64,000 nucleotides of DNA from Alphaproteobacteria bacterium (GTDB lineage: Bacteria; Pseudomonadota; Alphaproteobacteria; UBA828). The DNA is taken from NCBI GenBank assembly GCA_022823305.1, contig JAJDXK010000149.1:1-64000 (forward strand), in the 5' to 3' direction. A model generated the notes under the pieces. The model made no database searches. It had not been told where the DNA came from and worked only from the letters and a program-made list of their open reading frames with translations. Below, piece by piece: positions 1-9,507 of this stretch. Each line of letters begins with the position of its first letter. Positions within the stretch are counted from its first letter, which is position 1. The translations under genes and the position numbers were made by a program.

Positions 1-1280
1 GGCGCGCCGGTGAGCCATGCGGCGAGCGCCGCGAGCGGCTGAATCGAGACATCGAGCTTGCCGCCGAAGCCGCCGCCGCAGGCGCTTGGCACAATCCGCA
101 CTTGTGTGCGCGCGAGGCCCAGCACCTCGGCCGTCATGTCGCGGTCCATGACCGGGGTCTGGGTCGAGACGAAGAGCTCGACGCGGTCACCGACACGCCG
201 CGCCCAGCCGGCTTCCGGCTCGATGTAAGCGTGCTCGACGAAGGCGGTCTCGAAGCGCCCCTCCGCCATCGCCGCAGAGCCTGCCAGCGCCTCGCGGATG
301 TCGCCGCGCTCGACGCCGCCCTCGATCAGGCGGTTGCCCGGGCTCCCCTCGTGGATGAGCGGCGCGTCCAGCGCGCGGGCCTCGTCCAGGCCGTGCACCG
401 CCGGCAGCGGCTCGTAGCGGATCGGCAGGTCCCCGTCCCGCAGCGCCGTCACCGCCGCGCGCGTCCCCACCAGCGCCGCCACGGGGTCGCCCCGGTAGCG
501 CACGACGCCTTCGGCCAGCACCGGCTGGTCGCGCAGGTCGGGGTAGATGCCGATGCGGTTGTAGGGCACGTCCGTCGCGGAGAGCACCCGCTCGATACCG
601 GGCCGGGCGGCGGCCGCAGCGCCGAGGTCGCCGAGCACGACCCGGGCCGAGTCATGGGGCGAGCGGACGATGCGGAGCCAGAGCGCGTCCTCGGGCACGG
701 CGTCGGCGCCGTAACGCTCTGCGCCGGTGAGCTTGGGCACGCCGTCCAGCTTGGGCAGCCGCGCGCCGACGGCGGCGCCGGGTGCAGGCGCCTTCAGCGG
801 CTGCGGCGCGTTGCCCGCCGCGTCCAGCACCGCGGCGACGATCTTGCGGTAGCCGGTGCAGCGGCAGAGGACGCCGCCGAGGCCGTCCATCACGTCCCCG
901 GGGCAGGGGCGAGGGTTGGCGCGGAGCAGCTCGGTCGCTGCGATCAGCATGCCCGGCGTGCAGGCGCCGCACTGCGCGGCACCATGGCGCAGGAAGGCCC
1001 GCTGCAGGCGGTTGAGCCGGCCCTTCGCGGCGAGGCCCTCGACCGTGGTCACCTCGCGCCCCGCCGCCTGGGCCAGCGACACCATGCAGCTGCATACCTG
1101 CGCGCCGTCCAGCAGCACCGTGCAGGCGCCGCAGTCGCCGGCGTTGCAGCCGACCTTGGTCCCGGTCAGCCCGAGATCGTCGCGCAGCGCGTCCGCGAGG
1201 CGCCGCAGCGGCGGGGCCTCCACCGTCACCGGCCGCCCGTTGACCGTGAACGCGGTGGCGTCGGGGCCCTTCCCGCTCAC
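1..1280 (-). CDS. Molybdenum hydroxylase, fused [2Fe-2S] and molybdopterin-binding subunit (partial)
   Basis: Partial gene running off the left edge. It reads from a GTG at 1280 that overlaps the stop of the FAD-subunit gene (GTGA). Residues 1-80 form a plant-type ferredoxin domain with Cys45, Cys50, Cys53 and Cys65 (GCNAGDCGAC). Residues 85-150 form the second [2Fe-2S] domain with Cys104, Cys107, Cys139 and Cys141 (CGACTPG, CRCTGY). From about residue 170 the start of the aldehyde oxidase/xanthine dehydrogenase a/b hammerhead and Mo-binding subunit follows in the same frame (PKLDGVPKLTGAERYGAD). These parts are usually separate coxS- and coxL-type proteins. The substrate cannot be told; xanthine, CO, aldehydes and N-heterocycles are all possible for the family. 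Confidence 0.85.
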   Translation of the reverse strand, partial: MSGKGPDATAFTVNGRPVTVEAPPLRRLADALRDDLGLTGTKVGCNAGDCGACTVLLDGAQVCSCMVSLAQAAGREVTTVEGLAAKGRLNRLQRAFLRHGAAQCGACTPGMLIAATELLRANPRPCPGDVMDGLGGVLCRCTGYRKIVAAVLDAAGNAPQPLKAPAPGAAVGARLPKLDGVPKLTGAERYGADAVPEDALWLRIVRSPHDSARVVLGDLGAAAAARPGIERVLSATDVPYNRIGIYPDLRDQPVLAEGVVRYRGDPVAALVGTRAAVTALRDGDLPIRYEPLPAVHGLDEARALDAPLIHEGSPGNRLIEGGVERGDIREALAGSAAMAEGRFETAFVEHAYIEPEAGWARRVGDRVELFVSTQTPVMDRDMTAEVLGLARTQVRIVPSACGGGFGGKLDVSIQPLAALAAWLTGA

Positions 1281-2131
1281 ATCATGCTCCCGAGCTCTGC
1301 CAGCGTGCGCGCGGCGAGCGTGCGCGCGGCATCGAGGCGGTAGGCGGCGGACCCCCGCGCATCGTCGAGCGGCGCGAGCGCTTCCATGTGCTCGTCGGTC
1401 ACGGCCTCGCCCAGCGCCGCGTCGCAGGGGCGGCCGAGGAGGTCCTCCTCCAGTGCGGACAGGCGGCGGGCGACCGGCGAGCAGGCGCCGACCGCGATCG
1501 CTGCGCGTTGCACCTTGCCTGCCGCATCCGCCTCCAGCGCGGCCGCCACCATGACGATGGAGATCACCAGGTAGCGCCGGGCGCCGAGCTTGAGGAAGTG
1601 CCCGCGCGCTCGCGCCGCCCGGGGCCCGGGCACGCGCACCGCCAGCATGAGCTGATCGGGGGCAAGCGCGGTCTCGCGATTGCCGCGGACGAAGGCGGCG
1701 AGCGGCATCGTCTCCCGTCCTTCTGCCGAGGCCAGCTCCACCTCGGCGTCGAGGCCGAGCAGCACCGGCACCCCGTCGGCGGCCGGCGAGGCGTTGCACA
1801 GGTTGCCGCAAAGGGTGCCCGCGTTCTGCACCTGGCGTCCGCCGATCTCGCGTGCGGCGAGCTTCAGGCCGTCGAACCAGGGGGGCAGGGGGGCGTGGAC
1901 GATATCGGTCCAGGTCGCGAGCGCCGGAATGCGCCAGTGGTCCTCGCGCTCCTCGATCGCGCGCAGCGAAGGGAGGGCGCTGATGTCGAGCACCGCGTCG
2001 TCGAGCGGCGCGCCCACCCGCGCGGGGTAGAAGTCGGTGCCGCCGGCCAGCACCGTGAGCCGGCGGCGGCTGAGGGCCGCGAGCGCGTCCTCGAGGACGG
2101 TGGGCCGCAGGTATTCGGCAGTCTCGGTCAC
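1277..2131 (-). CDS. FAD-binding subunit of a molybdenum hydroxylase (CoxM/XdhB type)
   Basis: 284 aa from a GTG at 2131 (VTETAEYLRP); an in-frame ATG at 2167 would add 12 residues unlike the family. It carries the FAD-binding signature of the xanthine dehydrogenase medium subunit: AGGTDFYPAR near residue 30 and GGRQVQNAGTLCGNLCNASP near residue 95, followed by a CO dehydrogenase flavoprotein C-terminal domain. It passes electrons from the iron-sulfur centres to its acceptor. It overlaps the downstream fused subunit by four bases, so the two are surely cotranscribed and form one enzyme. Confidence 0.85.
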   Translation of the reverse strand: MTETAEYLRPTVLEDALAALSRRRLTVLAGGTDFYPARVGAPLDDAVLDISALPSLRAIEEREDHWRIPALATWTDIVHAPLPPWFDGLKLAAREIGGRQVQNAGTLCGNLCNASPAADGVPVLLGLDAEVELASAEGRETMPLAAFVRGNRETALAPDQLMLAVRVPGPRAARARGHFLKLGARRYLVISIVMVAAALEADAAGKVQRAAIAVGACSPVARRLSALEEDLLGRPCDAALGEAVTDEHMEALAPLDDARGSAAYRLDAARTLAARTLAELGSMM

Positions 2132-2194
2132 GCGCCCATGATACCGGAGAGGCGCCGGCGCCCCCACCCGGAGCGCGCGCGACAGGTGTTGGAC

Positions 2195-2830
2195 TCAGCC
2201 AGCGGAGTCAGGAATATCCGCCCCATAGAGCCACGGCTGGGCGGCCTTCTGCCGCGCCTCGAAGGCGTCGATCTCGGCGGCTCTCGCCATGGTGATGCCG
2301 ATGTCGTCGAGCCCCTCGAGAAGCCGGTGCTTGCGGAAGGGCTCGATCTCGAAGCCCACCGTCTCGCCGCTCGCGCGCATGATGGTCTGCGCCTCTAGGT
2401 CCACCCTCATGCGGCAGGCCTGGGGGTTCTCAGCGTCGGCCATCAGCGTGTTCACGTTGTCTTCCGGCAGCGCGATCAGGAGGATGCCGTTCTTGACGCA
2501 GTTGTTGAAGAAGATGTCGGCGAATCCCGGCGCGATGACGCAGCGGATGCCGAAGTCCTCGAGCGCCCAGGGGGCGTGCTCGCGGCTCGACCCGCAGCCG
2601 AAGTTCTCGCCCGCGATCAGGATGCAGGCCTCGTTCCAGGGCTCCCGGTTGAGGACGAAGTCGGGGCGCTCGCGGTCCTCCATGTCGTAGCGGAAGTCGT
2701 GGAAGAGGCCCTTGCCGAGGCCGGCGCGGGTGATTGCGGTGAGGTACTGCTTGGGGATGATCTGGTCGGTGTCGACGTTGATCATCGGCAGCGGCGCGGC
2801 CGGGCCGGAGAGTGTCGTGAAGGTGCGCAT
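2195..2830 (-). CDS. leuD: 3-isopropylmalate dehydratase small subunit
   Basis: 211 aa, normal length. LeuD pairs with LeuC to isomerise 2-isopropylmalate to 3-isopropylmalate in leucine synthesis. The N-terminus has the family NVDTDQIIPKQYL motif, and the substrate-recognition part GENFGCGSSREHAPWAL lies near residue 75. It follows leuC by 12 bases on the same strand. The next gene is a molybdenum hydroxylase, not leuB, so 3-isopropylmalate dehydrogenase must be encoded elsewhere. Confidence 0.96.
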   Translation of the reverse strand: MRTFTTLSGPAAPLPMINVDTDQIIPKQYLTAITRAGLGKGLFHDFRYDMEDRERPDFVLNREPWNEACILIAGENFGCGSSREHAPWALEDFGIRCVIAPGFADIFFNNCVKNGILLIALPEDNVNTLMADAENPQACRMRVDLEAQTIMRASGETVGFEIEPFRKHRLLEGLDDIGITMARAAEIDAFEARQKAAQPWLYGADIPDSAG

Positions 2831-2842
2831 GATCGGCCCTCC

Positions 2843-4261
<1,419 letters not shown>

Positions 4262-4292
4262 CGATCTCCTCCCAGGGCGATGGCGCGGGCGC

Positions 4293-4724
4293 TCACTCGT
4301 CGGCGGTCTCGGCCGGCTTCTCGGTCCTGTCCTCGGTCTGGGCCACGGCCTTCTTCGCCCCGCGCTCGTCGCGCTTCTCGCGGATGCGCGCCGACTTGCC
4401 GCGCCGGCCGCGCAGGTAATAGAGCTTGGCGCGGCGCACCGCGCCCCGCTTCACCACCTCGATCTTCGCGATGCGCGGCGAATGCAGCGGGAAGACCCGC
4501 TCCACCCCCTCGCCGTAGGAGATCTTGCGCACGGTGAAGGAGGAGTTGAGGCTGCGGTTGCGCCGGGCGATGCAGACGCCCTCGAACACCTGCACCCGCT
4601 CGCGCGAGCCCTCCACCACCTTGACGTGGACGCGGAGCGTGTCGCCGGGGGCGAAGGACGGAACCTCGCGCTCCTCCAGGAGCTTCTCCACGGCTTCGGC
4701 GTTGAGCTGTTCGATCGTGTTCAC
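4293..4724 (-). CDS. rplS: 50S ribosomal protein L19
   Basis: 143 aa from a GTG at 4724 ([15 protein letters not shown]). The open frame runs further upstream, but the family N-terminus decides this start. The core [32 protein letters not shown] and [19 protein letters not shown] is typical L19, which lies at the 30S-50S interface. The last 25 residues are a charged extension ([20 protein letters not shown]) beyond the usual 115-125 aa. It is part of the rpsP-rimM-trmD-rplS operon, 32 bases after trmD. Confidence 0.95.
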   Translation of the reverse strand: MNTIEQLNAEAVEKLLEEREVPSFAPGDTLRVHVKVVEGSRERVQVFEGVCIARRNRSLNSSFTVRKISYGEGVERVFPLHSPRIAKIEVVKRGAVRRAKLYYLRGRRGKSARIREKRDERGAKKAVAQTEDRTEKPAETADE

Positions 4725-4756
4725 GGCACTGTCCTCGCGATCTCGGGTGCGCCCCT

Positions 4757-5494
4757 CTATCGACGCGTCCGGTGGCGCGCCCACAGGTCGGCACGCCGCG
4801 TTCTGGTTACATCTTCCGCCTGCGTCCGCCGCCAGGCCCGCACCGCGGCATGGTTGCCGGAGAGCAGGACCTCCGGCACGGCGCGGCCCTCGAAGAGGCG
4901 TGGGCGGGTGTACTGCGGATACTCCAGCAGGTCGTCCTCGAAGCTCTCCTCCTCGAGCGAAGCCGGCCGGCCGACCACGCCGGGCAGCAGGCGCACGCAC
5001 GCGTCGATCACCGCCATGGCCGCGATCTCCCCGCCCGAGAGGACGTAGTCGCCGACGCTGAGTTCGCTGACGCCTCGGCCTTCCAGCACACGCTCGTCGA
5101 CTCCCTCGAAGCGGCCGCAGATCAGCATGACGCCGGGAGCGGCCGCCAAAGCCTTCACCCGCTCCTGCGTCAGCGGGGCTCCGCGCGGCGAGAGCAGGAA
5201 GCGCGGCGCGCCGCCCTCCGCCTGCGAAACCGAATCGATGGCCGCTGCCAGGACATCGGGGCGCATGACCATACCCGCCCCGCCGCCGAAGGGGTGATCG
5301 TCGACGGTGCCGTGTTTATCGCGCGCAAAGCAGCGGATGTCCACCGTTTCCAGCCGCCAGAGGCCGGCTTCGAGGCCCCGGCCCGCGGGCGCGGCGCCGA
5401 GGGGGCCGGGAAAGACCTCCGGGTAGAGGGTGAGCACCCGCGCGCACCAGGGGGCCGCGCGCGCCGGCATGCTCTCGCTCGCGTCCTGGGTCAC
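4757..5494 (-). CDS. trmD: tRNA (guanine-37-N1)-methyltransferase
   Basis: 245 aa SPOUT methyltransferase that methylates G37 next to the anticodon, using S-adenosylmethionine, to prevent +1 frameshifts. Visible family blocks are [35 protein letters not shown] and the trefoil-knot SAM site [12 protein letters not shown]. The N-terminus has about 17 extra residues before [11 protein letters not shown]. Its ATG overlaps the rimM stop (ATGA), indicating translational coupling within the operon. Confidence 0.96.
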   Translation of the reverse strand: MTQDASESMPARAAPWCARVLTLYPEVFPGPLGAAPAGRGLEAGLWRLETVDIRCFARDKHGTVDDHPFGGGAGMVMRPDVLAAAIDSVSQAEGGAPRFLLSPRGAPLTQERVKALAAAPGVMLICGRFEGVDERVLEGRGVSELSVGDYVLSGGEIAAMAVIDACVRLLPGVVGRPASLEEESFEDDLLEYPQYTRPRLFEGRAVPEVLLSGNHAAVRAWRRTQAEDVTRTRRADLWARHRTRR

Positions 5495-6072
5495 GGCCCC
5501 TCTCCCGGCGGGGCGACGACCATGCGGCCGGCCTCGATATCGACCGCCGGCACCCGCTCCCGCGTGAAGGGAACGAGGGTGGAGGGGCCGTCGGGCGGCT
5601 GGATCTCGACGATCGGCCCGGCGCCGTGGTCGTGGATCGCGCTGACCCGGCCGATGGCGGCGCCATCGGCGTCCACCGCGCTCAGCCCCAGCAGGTCGAC
5701 GTGGTAGTACTCGTCGTCCTCCGGCGGCGGCAGCGCCGCGCGCGCGATGTGGAGCTCGGTGCCGCGCAGCGCCTCCGCCGCATCGCGGTCGTCCACTCCG
5801 TCCACGCGGGCGAGCAGCAGGCCCTTGACGCGCCCCGTGACCGTGAGCACGAAGCGGCGGGTGCCGGCCGCGTCGCTCAGCGCGCCGTAGGCGGTCAGGT
5901 CGTCGGGATTCGCCGTGTGGCTCTGCACGCGCACGATGCCGCGCACACCGTGGGCGCCGACAATCCGCCCGACGCAGACCGTGCGTGCGCGCTCCGTCGG
6001 TGCGGCGGGGGCGGCGGCTGCCGGAGCGGCCCCGGCCGCCTCAGCCGGCGCTTGCCTCTTCCGCTTCGCCAT
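5491..6072 (-). CDS. rimM: Ribosome maturation factor RimM
   Basis: 193 aa from the ATG at 6072 ([11 protein letters not shown]). A longer reading frame upstream is the antisense-like shadow of the rpsP tail. After an alanine/proline-rich N-terminus of about 30 residues comes the RimM domain ([19 protein letters not shown]) and then a PRC-barrel ([17 protein letters not shown]). It assists 30S head assembly by binding S19. The chosen start overlaps the end of rpsP by 32 bases; a start a little further downstream is possible. Confidence 0.92.
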   Translation of the reverse strand: MAKRKRQAPAEAAGAAPAAAAPAAPTERARTVCVGRIVGAHGVRGIVRVQSHTANPDDLTAYGALSDAAGTRRFVLTVTGRVKGLLLARVDGVDDRDAAEALRGTELHIARAALPPPEDDEYYHVDLLGLSAVDADGAAIGRVSAIHDHGAGPIVEIQPPDGPSTLVPFTRERVPAVDIEAGRMVVAPPGEGP

Positions 6073-6568
6073 CGTCTGCGCCGGCCCCATCGGCGGCGGT
6101 CTCCTCGGGCGCAGCCTCCACGGGTGCAGACTCTTCCGGGGCGGCCTCCTCGGTCGCGACCTCTTCAGGCGCAGCTTCCTCGGCCGCAGCCTCCTCGGGA
6201 GCAGGCTCCGCAGGCGCGCTCGCCGCCGCGGCGGCCTTTTCGGCACGGGCGGCTGCGCGCTCCAGCGCCTTCGCCCTGGGCTGGCCCTTCTGGGGATTGT
6301 TGCGCTGCGCCGGCATCGGAATGATCTCGGCGGCGCCGAGGAAGCGCGCGACGCGGTCGGAGGGCAGCGCGCCCACGTCCAGCCAGTGGCGGATGCGCTC
6401 GACGTTCAGCCGCACGCGCTCCGGATGGTCCTTGGGCAGCATCGGGTCGTAGGTTCCGAGCCGCTCCAGGAAGCGGCCGTCGCGCGGGCTGCGGGTGTCG
6501 GCCACCACCACGCGGTAGAACGGGCGCTTCTTGGCGCCGGCGCGGGACAGGCGAATCTTCAGTGACAT
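6041..6568 (-). CDS. rpsP: 30S ribosomal protein S16 with a long acidic tail
   Basis: 175 aa. The first ~85 residues are standard S16 ([34 protein letters not shown]). The rest is a low-complexity Ala/Glu/Pro tail built on repeats such as EEAAPEE. Alphaproteobacterial S16 proteins often carry some extension, but this one is about as long as the ribosomal core. S16 is an early assembly protein at the 30S body. It follows ffh by 33 bases and its 3' end overlaps rimM. Confidence 0.95.
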   Translation of the reverse strand: MSLKIRLSRAGAKKRPFYRVVVADTRSPRDGRFLERLGTYDPMLPKDHPERVRLNVERIRHWLDVGALPSDRVARFLGAAEIIPMPAQRNNPQKGQPRAKALERAAARAEKAAAAASAPAEPAPEEAAAEEAAPEEVATEEAAPEESAPVEAAPEETAADGAGADDGEAEEASAG

Positions 6569-6601
6569 GCTCTCTCCATTCTCCTGGTCAGGGTAATCGT
6601 T

Positions 6602-7957
6602 TCAGCGGGGCGGCATCAGGCCGGGCATCCCGGCCCGCATCAGGCCCTTCTCGCCCAGCTTGCCGGCCCGCTTCATCATCACGTTCATCTGCTTGACCTG
6701 CTTGAGCAGGCGGTTCACGTCCTGCACGGTGGTGCCCGAGCCGCCGGCGATGCGCCGCTTGCGCGAGCTGTTGAGCAGCTTCGGGTTGCGCCGCTCGGCA
6801 GGCGTCATCGAGTCGATGATCGCCTGCTGGCGGTCGAGCATCCTGAGGTCGACGTTGGCATCGGCGAGCTGGCGCTTGACCTTGCCGACCGCGGGCAGCA
6901 TGCCGAGCAGCCCTTCCATGCCGCCCATCTTGCGCACCTGCTGGATCTGCTTGGAGAGGTCGTCGAGGTCGAAGCCGCCCTTCCTGGCCTTGCGTACGAG
7001 GCGCTCGGCCTCCTCCTGCTCGATGGTCTCCTGCGCCTTCTCGACCAGGGAGACCACGTCGCCCATGCCGAGGATGCGGGAGGCGATGCGGTCGGGGTGA
7101 AAGGGCTCGATGGCGTCGAGCTTCTCGCCCGTGCCGATCAGCTTGATCGGGCAGCCGGTCACCGCGCGCATGCTGAGCGCAGCACCGCCGCGCCCGTCGC
7201 CGTCGACCCGCGTCAGCGCGATCCCGGTAAGCCCGATGCGCTCGTGGAAGGCGCCGGCGACGTTGACCGCGTCCTGCCCGGTCAGCGCATCGGCCACCAG
7301 CAAGGTCTCGGCCGGCCGGGAGGCCTCGCGCACGGCGAAGCACTCGGCCATCAGCTCGTCGTCGACGTGCAGGCGCCCGGCGGTGTCCAGCAGGACCACG
7401 TCGTGGCCTTCCCTCGCGCCGGTCTTCATCGCGCGCCTGGCGATCGCCACCGCGTTCTCGCCCGCGACGACGGGCAGCACGTCCACCTCCGCCTGAAGGC
7501 CGAGCATGGCGAGCTGCTCCATGGCCGCCGGCCGGCGCGTGTCGAGCGAGGCCATGAGCACGCGCTTCCTGTGACTGGTGCGCAGGAAGCGGCCGATCTT
7601 CGCGGTGGTGGTGGTCTTGCCGGAGCCCTGCAGCCCGACCAGCATCACGGCGACCGGCGGGCTGGCCGCGGCGATCTGGATCTCGGCGCTCTCGCCGCCC
7701 AGCATCTCCACCAGGTGGTCGCTGACGATCTTGATGACCTGCTGGCCGGGGGCCACGCTCTTCAGCACGTCGGCGCCGACCGCCTTCTCGCGCACGCCGG
7801 CGACGAAGTCCTTGACCACAGGCAGCGCGACGTCGGCCTCCAGCAGGGCGATGCGCACGTCGCGCAGCGCGGAATCCACGTCCGCCTCGCTCAGCGCGCC
7901 GCGCCGCGTCAGCGTCTCGAAGACCCCGTTTAGCCTGCCGGACAGACTGTCGAACAC
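6602..7957 (-). CDS. ffh: Signal recognition particle protein Ffh
   Basis: 451 aa from a GTG at 7957, preceded by GGGAGCGG and giving the usual start MFDSLSGRLNGVFETL; an ATG six codons upstream is less likely. It has the N domain, a GTPase G domain with P-loop VGLQGSGKTTTTAKIGRFL, DTAGRL and TRVDGDGRGG, and a C-terminal methionine-rich M domain (SSRKRRIAGGSGTTVQDVNR) that binds 4.5S RNA and signal peptides. It delivers nascent membrane proteins to FtsY. It is first in the ffh-rpsP-rimM-trmD-rplS-leuCD gene run. Confidence 0.97.
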   Translation of the reverse strand: MFDSLSGRLNGVFETLTRRGALSEADVDSALRDVRIALLEADVALPVVKDFVAGVREKAVGADVLKSVAPGQQVIKIVSDHLVEMLGGESAEIQIAAASPPVAVMLVGLQGSGKTTTTAKIGRFLRTSHRKRVLMASLDTRRPAAMEQLAMLGLQAEVDVLPVVAGENAVAIARRAMKTGAREGHDVVLLDTAGRLHVDDELMAECFAVREASRPAETLLVADALTGQDAVNVAGAFHERIGLTGIALTRVDGDGRGGAALSMRAVTGCPIKLIGTGEKLDAIEPFHPDRIASRILGMGDVVSLVEKAQETIEQEEAERLVRKARKGGFDLDDLSKQIQQVRKMGGMEGLLGMLPAVGKVKRQLADANVDLRMLDRQQAIIDSMTPAERRNPKLLNSSRKRRIAGGSGTTVQDVNRLLKQVKQMNVMMKRAGKLGEKGLMRAGMPGLMPPR

Positions 7958-8058
7958 GTGCCGCTCCCGCCCCAACGGGGCCTGCGCCGGCGCGCGACAC
8001 TCGCGGACCGGCGTCCCTCCTCGAAGGGTGGCCTTTGTAACCCTCTCGAAACGGCGGG

Positions 8059-8087
8059 ACCCTAAGCCCGCGCCCTCACCGGGTCAA
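8059..8087 (-). promoter_or_regulatory. Candidate sigma-70 promoter of the ffh-rpsP operon
   Basis: On the minus strand TTGACC (8087-8082) is separated by exactly 17 bases from TAGGGT (8064-8059), about 100 bases before the ffh GTG. The -35 box matches five of six consensus bases and lies within the CTTGAC form typical of alphaproteobacteria. The -10 is weak. The call is by eye only. Confidence 0.45.
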
Positions 8088-8210
8088 GGCGGACTCCATT
8101 CCTTTCCCTCAGGCGCCGGGCGCTCGCTCCGCTCGCTTGGCTACGCGCCTCACGGCGCGCCGGCCGGTCCGCTGCGCGGCCCGGTCCCTCCATTCGCTAT
8201 CGGTGGAACC
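8088..8210. other. Non-coding gap with G+C-rich inverted repeats
   Basis: This is the part of the 250-base gap between ffh and the PLP enzyme gene that lies beyond the ffh promoter. Bases 8115-8165 hold nested short repeats of the type GCTCGCTCCGCTCGCTTGG followed by ACGCGCCTCACGGCGCGCC, which can fold. I see no coding potential here. It may be a dispersed intergenic repeat or the 3' end signal of the upstream minus-strand region. Confidence 0.3.
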
Positions 8211-9356
8211 TTACCACTGGGCGCGGGCGTCGATGGGCCAGATGTCGACCAGCGTGCCGCCGCGCACGCAGTGATAGACGTCGTAGAGGTTGAGCGTGCC
8301 GTAGCAGTGCGGCGTGACGCACTCCAGCGCCTCGCCAACCCCGGGCTGGCGCGTCCCCTCGGGCACGGTGATGCGGCCCATGTCGTCCCCTACCAGCTCG
8401 TAGCGGGTCGCAGGATCGGCGCCCGAGGCGACGCGTGGGTCGAGCTCCTCGCGCGCGAACTCCTTGATGCCGGCGTCGGTGATGGCGAAGCCGTCGCGCG
8501 CGCTGATCACCGTGGTGCGGACGAAGAGCGCGGTCTCGAAGGGATGCGGGTTGTCGGGCTCGAAGGGGGTGTCGAGATAGTTCACGTCCATGAAGATGTA
8601 GCTGCCGGCCTGGCACTCGGTGAAGAGCCCCGCGGCGGCGTCGATCGCGTAGGTGCCGGTTCCGCCGCCGGAGACGATCTCCGGCGCGAGCCCGGCTTGG
8701 GCGAGGCGCTCGCAGAGCGCGGCGAGCGGCGCGGTGCAGCGCTCCTGCTCCGCGCGGCGGGCGGCGAAGTCGGGCTCGCGCTGGAACGAGCCGTTGTAGC
8801 CCTGCACGCCCGCGTAATCCGCACCCGCGAGCCCGGCGATGTGCTGCGCGAGGGCCAGCGCGTCGTCGATCTCGTCGAGGCCGGTGCGCCGTCCGCCGAC
8901 CTCGAAGTCGACCAGCATGCGGAGCGGCTTGCCGGCCTCCAGCGCAGCAGCGGCGAGGCGATCGGCCACCGCGGCATCGTCCACGGCGACCAGCAGCCCG
9001 TCGGCGCGGGCGTTGAGCGCGGCGAGGCGGGTGATCTTGGCCTCGGTCACCACCTGGGAGAAGAGCAGCACGCCCGAAATCCCGGCATCGGCCATCACCT
9101 CGGCCTCGGCCAGCGTGGCGCAGCACTGGCCGAGCGCGCCGGCCTCGGCCTGCAGCTTCGCCACCGCCACCGACTTGTGGATCTTGGCCACCGGCCGCAC
9201 CCCGTGGCCGGCCTTGCCGAGATAGTCGGCAAGATAGGCGATGTTGCGCTCAAGCCGGTCGAGGTCGAGCACCAGCGCCGGCGTGGACAGCGCGGCGCGC
9301 GACCCGGCCTGGCCGATCAGCGCCTCGTTGGGGCCGCGCCTGCCGATGGGACTCAT
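8211..9356 (-). CDS. Fold-type III PLP enzyme, D-threonine aldolase / 3-hydroxy-D-aspartate aldolase family
   Basis: 381 aa from the ATG at 9356, with GGGGAGG four bases before it; an upstream ATG at 9395 lacks this site. The N-terminal alanine-racemase-like barrel has STPALVLDLDRLERN and the PLP lysine in VRPVAKIHKS. The C-terminal domain ends with the metal-site motif TPHCYGTLNLYDVYHCV, where His and Cys would bind a divalent cation as in D-threonine aldolase and eukaryotic-type D-serine dehydratase. Likely it cleaves or dehydrates a beta-hydroxy-D-amino acid; which one cannot be told. It is divergent from the CoA-transferase gene. Confidence 0.82.
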   Translation of the reverse strand: MSPIGRRGPNEALIGQAGSRAALSTPALVLDLDRLERNIAYLADYLGKAGHGVRPVAKIHKSVAVAKLQAEAGALGQCCATLAEAEVMADAGISGVLLFSQVVTEAKITRLAALNARADGLLVAVDDAAVADRLAAAALEAGKPLRMLVDFEVGGRRTGLDEIDDALALAQHIAGLAGADYAGVQGYNGSFQREPDFAARRAEQERCTAPLAALCERLAQAGLAPEIVSGGGTGTYAIDAAAGLFTECQAGSYIFMDVNYLDTPFEPDNPHPFETALFVRTTVISARDGFAITDAGIKEFAREELDPRVASGADPATRYELVGDDMGRITVPEGTRQPGVGEALECVTPHCYGTLNLYDVYHCVRGGTLVDIWPIDARAQW

Positions 9357-9393
9357 GATGCCTCCCCGTTCGATTCCGGTCGTGGGCCGCGCC

Positions 9394-9422
9394 ATCGAAT
9401 ATCAGGGCGCCCGCCCGGTCAA
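9394..9422 (-). promoter_or_regulatory. Candidate promoter of the PLP aldolase gene
   Basis: Minus strand TTGACC (9422-9417), a 17-base spacer and TTCGAT (9399-9394), 38 bases upstream of the ATG. The -35 is good and the -10 poor. Confidence 0.35.
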
Positions 9423-9507
9423 TCGGCAGCGGCCCGCCGGCCCGTCTGGCGCAGACGGCCGAGGGTCGATAGGATCGCCCGGCGTCGCGTACGAGGGGAG
9501 AACCACC

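Noticed and set aside
5491-6246. Longer RimM of 251 aa starting at 6246
   Set aside because: The extra 58 residues are an Arg/Pro-rich frame antiparallel in character to the rpsP acidic tail. Family alignment favours the ATG at 6072.
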